Assembly: GCA_036346205.1 (NCBI GenBank)
Contig: JARFJB010000889.1
Coordinates: 2,428,001-2,492,000, forward strand
From: Vesta saturnalis
Taxonomy: Eukaryota; Arthropoda; Insecta; Coleoptera; Lampyridae
DNA length: 64,000 bases
Direction: 5' to 3'
Shown here: in pieces, positions 55,953 to 64,000 of the stretch
How the letters are laid out: each line of letters begins with the position of its first letter
Position numbering within the stretch: position 1 is the first letter of the stretch
Program-made: the position numbers and the translations under genes
The notes under the pieces: generated by a model
What the model was told of the DNA's origin: nothing
Seen by the model: the letters and a program-made list of their open reading frames with translations, nothing else
The model's database searches: none

Positions 55953-57130
55953 TTAGTGCACATTATCCATCCTTGTCTCATCAGTTGGTCTGGGAGCAAC
56001 AGGATTTCTGATTCTCATTGATGGAGGTGGAATAGTAACAGGCCTACCGACTTTAGGTTTATTCACTGTAATGAGGGTTCTAATGATTTCGTACCATAAC
56101 ATTTTTAGGGGCAATGTTTTTTTGACTCCTAGGACTTGGCAGTGTCTTTGTATAACAACCATCCATTATTGACACTCATGTCGAGCATCTGGCCAAATAT
56201 TTACAAGTACCGCCGATGGGTCTTTAGACCAGTGTGGTACCAAGCAATCAACATATCTGCTAGATTCACACCCCCCATGTGTTGGTTGTAGTTAAAACTA
56301 TTTGTGGACATCGAATATCCACTTTATTCTTTTGTTGCTTACAAAATCGTTTTATGTGGGATTCATGTGTGGTAGGTGAAAAGAAAGATATCAGCTGAAC
56401 ACATTTATTATCGGCCAATTTAGTTACTCTGACTTTTCTTTCGTACATTCACGAAGCCTATTTTTTTGGATTATTCCAAGACTAAGAATACCAAGCTCCC
56501 CTCTTAGATAAACTAACAATTCTAACGAAGTAAACCAGTTATCGAAGTAAACCACTTTCATTGGTTTGTTATGAATTGAATTGCATAATTCTACAACAGC
56601 TTTCCCACCTGGAGAAATCATGCTGTAAAAATGTATTTTCGCCACCATAGGCAATAAAGTCGTAAACAGTACCTCTAATCCCACAACGGACGAAGAACTT
56701 AAATCCCCATTTATTTGGTTTATTCCGTAAATACTGTTGACAACTCCCTGCTCGTGTGCCCTTATATGGCACCATCATTTCGTCAATGGAAAAACATTGT
56801 TATTCTTCAAAGGATAAATAATTGAGACGTACGAGGTTTAACATTGCCTGCACTTTGAAATATCTATCTGATCCATTCTCTTCTTCATTGTTGACGAAAT
56901 GAATATTTCGGCGTAGAACCTGACAACGTTTGAGGGGCATCACATAGGCTATTTGTTCGTATCGAAACGATTGCTACCAAAAATCGCAATATAACGGCAT
57001 TCCGATAACGCCCATTAGTAATTCGATGCCAATGAAGGGTCTCATCTCTTGGATACTTGTTCCTACTGATGTGCATGTCCGCTGCGCAGAATACAAATTA
57101 GTATTATCAGCAATGTGCTGTACAAAGTCA
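55953..57130 (-). pseudogene. piggyBac-like transposase, central and C-terminal part
   Basis: Reading leftward across frame changes: QHIADNTNLYSA near 57110, SIQEMRPFIGIELLMGVIGM near 57030, RYFKVQAMLNLVRLN near 56840, then SIDEMMVPYKGTRAG (56740-56790) with a catalytic Asp, NKPNKWGFKFFVRCGIRG, KVVYFDNWFTSLELLVYL with the second Asp, and LGILSLGIIQKNRLREC. Toward the left are LADNKCVQLISFF and SHIKRFCKQQK, KVDIRCPQIV, then the C-terminal part (KKTLPLKMLWYE, KPKVGRPVTIP). This is the usual piggyBac DDE core. Stops break it into short frames. Confidence 0.83.
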
Positions 57131-57132
57131 TT

Positions 57133-58445
57133 TTTTATTTATTTATTTACCTACATTACAGGCGAAAGCCCAATTACAATGTAGCAGCACTAAGTATTAA
57201 ATACTACTAAAGCAGCAAATACATTAGAAGGTACAAACACAGCTAAATTAAAATCAAGCAAACAAACATCATACAGATTCAAACCCTTAATCGGCTAACT
57301 TAAACAAAAAATTATATTTACAACTTGTGCCTACATACTTCCCATGACAAATAATTCAAACCCTTATTATTTATTACATACCAAGCTATTGATGTGCCAT
57401 TAATGCACTAATTGTAGGCTAAGTGCGTATTTGAATAAAAAAGATTGTAAATTATTATAAATATCTAAGTCAGTTGATGATTCATTATACAGACGCAACA
57501 TACTATTAATGGGTGAATACACTGAAACATTAGTGCGCGCGAAAGCAATATGAAAAAGCATGCGAGAACGACAAAAATAAGTGTGTACGGCAATCCCAAT
57601 TTGATTGAGCAACTCTACACAGTCACTTGCAAATCCGGCATCAGAACCTCTTAGGTTGCGCTTTATTTCACGCTTTCTTAGAAAATCATCTTTATTCAAG
57701 CGTCTAATAAATTTTAATATAATGGGCTTCCAGCGGGTGTTAGATTTACCACCAAGACGATGAGGAGAACAATATTACTTGAAAACTCCTTGTAGTTGAT
57801 ACTCTTGGCCACTTTATCGATAACCAATATAATGCATTCGCGCGAATCCTCAGGTACTCCGACAATCAACAAATTATTTCTGTGGGAATACTGTTCCATA
57901 TCTTACAATTCAAGCCTATTAATTGTTGTATTTAAGAGAGTATTCTCATTTTTCAAACTACATCATTATTGACTAAACTTAATTTTACTGCAGTAGCATT
58001 TAATTTATTGATCACATCATCAATTTTATTCTGACACAATTCAATGGAAAGTCGCAACTCAGATTACTCTTGCTTAATATTTTTTACATCTTCAGTTGTA
58101 TCACTACATAAATTTAATATTTGATTGTTTATCATCCAAGGTTTGAAGATTGATATTTTCAATATCTCTATCACCAGCATTAGATGAGCGCGTATTGTAG
58201 CCTTGATTATTTGATTTATTCATTTTATCCATTACACCGACACCGTCATGCAATTATTAACAAAACAGGAACTGGATAATTATACCAAACAGAACTAAGA
58301 CAGATTATTATATGTGATTCAATAAATATTTAATAAACAATTTAATCACCATTCGATTTACAAGAAACATTAAAGTTCATTAATACATTGTAAATAAGCG
58401 GAGCCGATATAAACACGTCTATTCGATTTGCATACTATACTATAC
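57133..58445 (-). pseudogene. LINE fragment (ORF1 and 3' end) inserted in piggyBac 2
   Basis: Reading leftward: MDKMNKSNNQGYNTRSSNAG near 58200-58230 as an ORF1 start, a damaged coiled-coil region, and EQYSHRNNLLIVGVPEDSRE (57840-57896), the RRM-like ORF1 domain. KDDFLRKREIKRNLRGSDAG is at 57630-57695. It then jumps to a reverse transcriptase tail (ARTNVSVYSPINSMLRLYNE near 57470-57530). The reverse transcriptase body is missing, so it is an internally deleted copy. It separates two halves of the piggyBac transposase. Confidence 0.65.
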
Positions 58446-58455
58446 TGAAAAAGCG

Positions 58456-58936
58456 CTAGAAATTGGATAGTGGTGATTCCACTTCAGTGGGAATATCATG
58501 GAAAACATTTTCAGACATATCAACAGGGTGCTCAAAATCTTCAGAACGAAAATCAAAATCGATTTGTTCGCGTTTGGCTACCTTTTTTGTTCTTGTGGAT
58601 GACTTTTCATTGTCCAATGCTAAGGCTTGTTCAACTGGACTGGGTGCTACCACAAGCGGTTGCGATCTACGAGGCGTATCTATATCCATTTTATCGTCAC
58701 ATTCCACTACACAAAGTTCCGAAAAAGGCTGGAAAGGATTGTTTTGACCAACGGGTCAAGTATTGTCCAAGTTAGAATGATTATTGCTCGTAATTGGATC
58801 AGATCTGGGAGTTATCAAATCTTCATCAGACTCTGTGGACTCATCAGAACCGACAGGAGGTAATATTGCAATAATTGACAATGTACGTTTTGAGTACAGA
58901 AACAAGTTCCTCTTCATTTTCAAGACAAAAAAAAAG
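58456..58936 (-). pseudogene. piggyBac-like transposase, N-terminal part
   Basis: A start near 58916 reads MKRNLFLYSKRTLS, the common beginning of many insect piggyBac transposases. An acidic stretch follows (SDESTESDEDLITPRSD), then after one stop FQPFSELCVVECDDKMDIDT and a linker with FDFRSEDFEHPVDMSENVF, ending at 58456 where the inserted LINE begins. Reading on the other side of the LINE gives the continuation of the core domain. Confidence 0.7.
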
Positions 58937-59396
58937 AAATATAACCTAAGTACGTTCTCTAGAAGTTTGGCAATGTGTCTTTTAAGATACATAACCTTGA
59001 AATGTTCTCACCCAAGAAGTTTGGCATTTTAAGATACATAATAATCTAACTCTAATTAGTGAAAAGGCAATGGAAGTTTGGGAATAGGCAAGGTATACTA
59101 ATGTTCTAAGCACTTACTTTTTGCGCTAGCTAGAATAATACAGCTATCAACAGGTACATGAAGCACAAGAAAACATGAAGGCAAAGCACACACAAGACCG
59201 TTAAATTTGTGACATTCGTTGAAATGACAACAGTTCGGTGGTTGTTTCAGAGATGGCGGCACATTCATACACTTGAAACAGTGTATACTAGAAGATATAT
59301 TGCCAGAGATAGCAGCAACTTATGTCTGTGAAACAAGATTTAAACTTTTTGTTGAACGTATCTTTAAAGATCCATTGTCAATTAAAGGGTTAAAAC

Positions 59397-59699
59397 GCCT
59401 ATCTACTTTCATTATTTCACATATTTATTTTGCTTCTTCTAAAATTATTGATTTTACCGTTTTCCATAGTTTATTTACATCTTTTTATTCATTAATTTGG
59501 GCCTCTATACATTTATGTCTTTCACCTTCGTCGTGTTCGCCTTTTTTCCATTATTTGTATTCGTTTCCTTTTCCATTGCTGTGTTTGTTATCTATTTTCG
59601 ATCCTGCTCTCTATTAGTTTTTTGAAATTTTAATTCTGCCTTCCCTCTGGTCCCACACCTATGTAGCACTATACCTTAAGATTAAGATTTTTTGATATC
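59397..59699. other. Pyrimidine-rich stretch, probably antisense LINE sequence
   Basis: The composition (T/C-rich on plus, Lys/Glu-coding when read on minus) matches the LINE ORF1 to its right. No clean motif. Confidence 0.3.
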
Positions 59700-60860
59700 C
59701 TACTTTTGCCATTTTACCTTTTTCATTTCTGCTGTCTCTATTTATCGAGTACATCTTGTTATCTTTGAATTTGGTCACTTCTCATTACAATTTTCTAAAT
59801 CTATTTATCGGATCATTACATCTTGGATTCCAATCTTTAAGTCTGACTTATCACTTTTCATTACGTCTACATTTTCTTCCTAAAGTGTTACTACTATTTT
59901 ATCTTTTTCACTTTCCCCTACTTTATATACATCTTTTATCTTTGGAATTATGGTCACTTGCTCATTACAGATTTTGCTACACTATTTATCAGATCATTAC
60001 ACTTATTCGCAATCCCTTAATTGCTATATTTTCTTTGGATCTACATTTTCTTCCTAAAGTGTTACTACTATTTTATCTTTTTCGCTTTCCCCTACTTTAT
60101 ATACATCTTTTATCTTTGGAATTATGGTCACTTGCTCATTACAGATTTTGCTACACTATTTATCAGATCATTACACTTATTCGCAATCCCTTAATTGCTA
60201 TATTTTCTTTGGATCTACCTTTTCTTCCTAAAGTGTTACTACTATTTTATCTTTTTCACTTTCCCCTACTTTATATACATCTTTTATCTTTGGAATTATG
60301 GTCACTTGCTCATTACAGATTTTGCTACACTATTTATCAGATCATTACACTTATTCGCACTCCCTTAATTGCTATATTTTCTTTGGATCTACATTTTCTT
60401 CCTAAAGTGTTACTACTATTTTATCTTTTTCACTTTCCCCTACTTTATATACATCTTTTATCTTTGGAATTATGGTCACTTGCTCATTACAGATTTTGCT
60501 ACACTATTTATCAGATCATTACACTTATTCGCAATCCCTTAATTGCTATATTTTCTTTTCTGTTTTCTCGTTCGATATTTATCATTTTCTCTTCTATTTT
60601 TCCAATTCGCGTAATTAGTTATATTTTTTCGGCCATCCACTCCTTTAGTTCAGACTGTTGATTTCCGCTTGGGTCATCCTTATTTCTTCCTTCAATTTCC
60701 TGGTGTTATTTTGCGCGTCTATTTTTAATTCACCCAGCAACTTGATTATTTTCTCCATTTCTTTTGTTTCGAATTCTGATTCAGTAGTATTATTAGCTTT
60801 CTGATGGTTGCGGTTTTCCGGCGACTGCGCTACCTTTTTGCTTTTTTGAACAGCTAATCC
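59700..60860 (-). pseudogene. LINE ORF1 with tandemly amplified segment
   Basis: On the minus strand a coiled-coil ORF1 begins near 60860 (SEFETKEMEKIIKLLGELKI, KLKEEIRMTQAEINSL) and continues RIGKIEEKMINIERENRKEN then IAIKGLRI. The following segment (VTIIPKIKDVYKVGESEKD, KIVVTL) is repeated four times as 174-bp units, with an older degenerate unit to the left. The domain resembles ORF1 of RTE/CR1-type LINEs. Stops and one-base losses are shared by the units, so they were amplified after the copy had begun to decay. Confidence 0.65.
59881..60576. repeat. 174-bp tandem repeat, four units
   Basis: The word TAAAGTGTTACTACTATTTT starts at 59881, 60055, 60229 and 60403, exactly 174 bp apart, and units differ by only a few bases. 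A diverged fifth unit precedes it at about 59705-59880. Because 174 is a multiple of three, an artefactual 301-codon plus-strand frame spans the array. Confidence 0.95.
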
Positions 60861-61850
60861 GTCAGTTTCCTACTTTTATATTATTAGTATGTTCGATTTA
60901 ACACTTACGTGGCGTAGCCGTTGTTATTCGTACTCGCACCGACATATTCCCCCATGTTCGTTCTAGCTTTCATTAATTTTAATTTCAACATCAGTGTCAG
61001 ATTTATTGATTGAAACATATTTGTTTACAAGTCATTTGCTCTACCTTACTAAGTAGGAGTACAGTAAAAAATAATGAAAAAATATTTGAAGTTTTTTATT
61101 TCATCACTAGTATGGAACTGTAGACTTTGATACAGAAGATCTATTATCTCGTTTTTACTATTTTCCCCGAGACTCGGAGCTTTAATTTCTTCTTTTTTAA
61201 ACACTACGTACCTGCTCATCCATAATGGGACCAAATTCAGGTAGCAACTCAACTTGTAAGAAATTACCGTGATTCGAACAACTTGGCACTTGTACCATCG
61301 CTCTCAAAAAAATGCTGGTACAGCAAAATTTTGGCTGTGCATTTCGTTTTTGACGGTACATAATCAATTGCTTTACCAGGCTATGACCATGAAACATCAA
61401 AGTGACGGTAATCTATCAAATTTGCCAGTTTGGCAAATGCTTAACTCCTACTTGAAAATCGTGATGTTCGATTTACTTACAAAAAAGGTGACTACATCAA
61501 AATTTGAATTTTGGAAGTGTCTACAGTAACAAGCTGTACCATTATTTTTTGAGCGCGATTGAAAAACCTTTTACCAAACATTTGAGTAATTAATATAATA
61601 ATTTGAGTAATTTATACGATTCTTAGAAGCTCCTCAATTCCAATGGTTTGTTTCTTTGAGCATCCCCATCTACTCTTTTACAACACTTTTCACCATGCTT
61701 TTTAAGCTTGAATCTGATTTTTGGAAATTTCAAGCTCTTTTAAGGTTTTGCTTCGGTGCTTCCAACCGATAAACCCTCCATTGAAAGAGAACTAACTACA
61801 TAGCCAAAATTTTGCAACAGAAGCAGTTCTGTCTGTTCTATCCAGTCTTC
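60861..61850. other. Non-coding stretch
   Basis: No gene could be supported. Overlapping short minus frames at 61049-61252 and 61197-61400 lack known motifs. Confidence 0.3.
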
Positions 61851-62548
61851 GTCAAAACAGCCCCGGACAAAACAGCCCACCGACAAAACAGCCCCCGTCA
61901 AAACAGACCCCGACAAAACAGCCTCCGATAGATCCAGCTTTAATGATTTTTGGGTTATACCACACCCGTACATTTGACGTGTAAAACGTAATGGTTGATA
62001 TAAAATTTATAGAAAATAGAAAAAATATGATTCTCAGCGGACGACCTTATAACGTATCTCCGTGGAATTGCCAACAATCTGACATTATAAATTGATTTTA
62101 TATTTTATAATCATTATTAATTATTGTGTTAACCTTTGACAAATATAGTTCGTAGAATTTTGTTTGTAGATATACATTATAATAAAATTTTAAACTTACA
62201 TTTATTTTTGTTTTTATTTCGTGTGTAAATCAATAAAAAAATGCAACGGTTTTGTTGAAAACAGAAATAAAAAATAAAGAAAATAAAAATTAAGCAAAAA
62301 AACATATGGAATAAAAAAAATAATAAAACAATTGAAACAAATAGTTAAAAAATAATAAAAAAATATATCTTTTTAAAGACAAAAAACACAATTAAAAAGA
62401 AAAAAAGAAAGATAAAAAAATAAAAAAGTTTTCAATAATTATCGCCAATCCAGGTAGACATGCAGTATAAGTATAATAATTATAAATATGTATGGTATTT
62501 ATTTGACTTGGGCTGTTTTGTGGGCGGGCTGTTTTGTCGGGTCACCCG
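61851..62548. repeat. Inverted clusters of a GACAAAACAGCCC motif
   Basis: Five copies of G[AT]CAAAACAG[CA]C, spaced about 15-16 bp, lie at 61851-61925. Two copies in the opposite orientation lie at 62510-62541 (GGGCTGTTTTGT). The roughly 580 bp between them is A-rich on the plus strand with no gene. The arrangement resembles the repeated arms of a foldback-type element. Confidence 0.6.
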
Positions 62549-63418
62549 TAAAACTTGCTCCCCATTGCTTAAAAATTTTAATTATCTTAGGTGGGCCTCG
62601 TCTGGCTAAAAAACTTTCGGCGTCTCCGAACATTTTTGGCTACAATGCTGTATCAAAGTCTGTAGGGCGCTTTCCGTGGGTGTCACGTTGGTATCAATAT
62701 TTTCTATGCGTTAATCTGATAATGACCAAGATTATCGTCAGTTTCCAATTGATAGAGACACATTGCCCATTTGTTCATCATCATTCTCGGACGGTTCTGT
62801 ATTTTCGTCTATAAGCGGATTATAATCAGCTTCACATTCGTTTTTCTCGGAAAGAGTTGCTTCTAGCGAGTTTAATAAAGTGTATCTTTCTTAACTGGAA
62901 AAGATATGGAAAAAGATTTATCAAGCCCAAAATGACATACACCGTGGCATAAAAAAGTTATAGTGATTTTAAAGTCAGCTAATCGTCGCTCGTGTCGCCC
63001 TCTAGTAACTACAACATGATCGTTCACAAATTTGAATTTCTTATCCCAAGAAACCCCTAAATACTAAATTTCGTGAAATTAGTCAAAATATATTAAAGAA
63101 AATGTGATTTATTTGTTCAAATGTGGCACCCTGTAGCTCGGTTGTTATCAATTTTTGGACAAAGATAAGTTTAGTAAAATCGATTGGTTTTGAGGTGTAC
63201 TCTATGTGGAAGAGCCTTGTAAAGACCTTTCCGAGATACCTTGTATATCGTAGTTGAAGTATGTGTACCATTGTAGCGAACCCTGGGAGAGTTGAGGGTA
63301 GATTAAACCATATTTTTTGACCTAGACTTAGAAACTTAAAAAAAAAACAAAAAACGGTTAAATTTTTTCTGAATGGGAAAAATGACCACATAATCGTGCT
63401 AAAATAATAATTGATTCA
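62549..63418. other. Non-coding stretch
   Basis: No gene is supported. CACCCTGTAGCTCGGTTGTT near 63127 resembles a Tc1/mariner-type end, but no partner was found. Confidence 0.3.
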
Positions 63419-63880
63419 CAGGGTTCAGTAATAGGCCCTGCCCTATTCTTATTATACATAAATGACATTGAAAACGTTTGTCATGGCCGCCATTTTACAA
63501 TGTACGCAGATAATACATGTGTTGTTTTATCAAATATAGATGATATTTTAAAAAGTACTTGTACTCAAGCACTGCAAAACCTAACCGCCTGGTTTTCACA
63601 AAATGACTTAAATTTCAATATCGCTAAAGCACAATTTATAACATTTCATCATGCACGAAAGAAATGTGAAACCTTAGGTTTAAAATTAAATAATGAATCT
63701 TTATTACAAGTTGTTAAAACAAAATTCTTAGGAGTAAGCATCGGTCAAAATCTAAATTGGAAATCTCACTGCTCAGCACTGATATTTAAACTTCACTCTT
63801 TGGTTTTTCTTTTTAAAAATTTACATGTCCTCAGTTTTGCGCAATTAATAAGTTTACCGGGGCAATTCATCAAAGGCGAC
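63419..63880 (+). pseudogene. LINE reverse transcriptase fragment (jockey/CR1-like)
   Basis: The frame enters with QGSVIGPALFLLYINDIENV near 63421, then HFTMYADNTCVVL, where YADN replaces the catalytic YADD. It continues through ALQNLTAWFSQNDLNFNI, ITFHHARKKCETLGLKLN and TKFLGVSIGQNLNWKSHC. These are the palm and thumb of a jockey/CR1-like reverse transcriptase. It is truncated on both sides: upstream sequence lacks the fingers, and similarity fades after 63850. The altered catalytic residue and truncations make it inactive. Confidence 0.82.
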
Positions 63881-64000
63881 TGAAGTTTTGATTGCCCAAA
63901 AAAAAGATAGGTAGACAAATTGTTGACGTGTCTTGCATTCATTCTTGCCGACAAATATTTACAAAATCAAAAATTCTTACATTATGCGGAATACTAATCT

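Larger units (their letters stand above)
55790..59396 (-). mobile_element. piggyBac-like element 2, split by a LINE
   Basis: Minus-strand transposase pieces at 55953-57130 and 58456-58936 flank a LINE fragment. At the right end CCCTTTAATTGACAATGG (minus strand, from 59393) directly adjoins a TTAA and shares CCCTTTAAT with the left end of element 1. Near the left end CCGGTCAATTTGACC at about 55774 is a palindromic word often seen near piggyBac-type ends. Limits are approximate. Confidence 0.6.

Noticed and set aside
59881..60576. CRISPR-like array
   Set aside because: Units are contiguous 174-bp repeats without unique spacers, and the DNA is eukaryotic.
59756..60661. 301-codon plus-strand hydrophobic repeat protein
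   Set aside because: It is antisense to a LINE ORF1; the frame stays open only because the 174-bp repeat is a multiple of three.

Overview
The window looks like repeat-rich insect DNA. The grounds are two recognisable animal genes with insect-style short introns or none, long (TA)n tracts, and a dense mix of animal transposons (Ty3/gypsy, non-LTR, Penelope-like, Tc1/mariner, pogo, PIF/Harbinger, piggyBac, Polinton). A beetle would fit, but nothing here proves the order. No rRNA, tRNA or CRISPR array was seen.

Host genes are few. At 15452-16300 (minus) is a complete, intronless gene for mitochondrial ATP synthase subunit b, probably an expressed retrocopy or a single-exon paralogue. At 44706-45562 (plus) are four exons, separated by introns of 42-50 bp, of a CDIN1-type (C15orf41) nuclease; its last exon was not found.

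Layout: 1-1.6 kb minus-strand Ty3/gypsy gag-pol relic; 2.3-3.7 kb non-LTR reverse transcriptase relic; 4.2-5.6 kb relic of a Polinton DNA polymerase B; 6.5-7.0 kb local duplication; 9.2-10.7 kb Tc1-like element; 11.8-15.1 kb an inverted pair of Penelope-like fragments, one split by a pogo element; 18.4-20.4 kb a nearly pristine mariner with an intact DD41D transposase; 20.5-23.5 kb a jockey-like LINE; 25-27 kb microsatellites and a cluster of short CAAGG motifs; 27.3-37.0 kb a second Polinton/adintovirus-like element; 37.2-39.7 kb a tyrosine recombinase fragment and a mariner relic carrying a nested PIF/Harbinger element; 41.4-42.9 kb a mariner sitting inside a (TA)n tract; 44-46 kb CDIN1; 46.4-51.9 kb Tc1-like, DD41D mariner and LINE relics; 51.9-59.4 kb two piggyBac elements in opposite orientation, one split by PIF/Harbinger and the other by a LINE; 59.7-60.9 kb a LINE ORF1 with a 174-bp tandem amplification; 61.8-62.6 kb an inverted cluster of short repeats; 63.4-63.9 kb another LINE reverse transcriptase.

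The most interesting block is 27.3-37.0 kb. Its right part has the standard Polinton morphogenesis set on the minus strand (major capsid, penton-like minor capsid, adenain-type protease, a PLA2-like/core protein) convergent with a plus-strand DNA polymerase B that carries a spliceosomal intron. Its left part, 27.3-30.1 kb, holds genes I do not recognise: a short ORF, an acidic proline-rich protein on the minus strand, and on the plus strand a protein with about five SPxCxAEF-type repeats whose substitutions are mostly synonymous in that frame. No integrase, packaging ATPase or terminal repeat was identified, and most core genes contain stops or frameshifts, so this is an endogenised, decaying copy.
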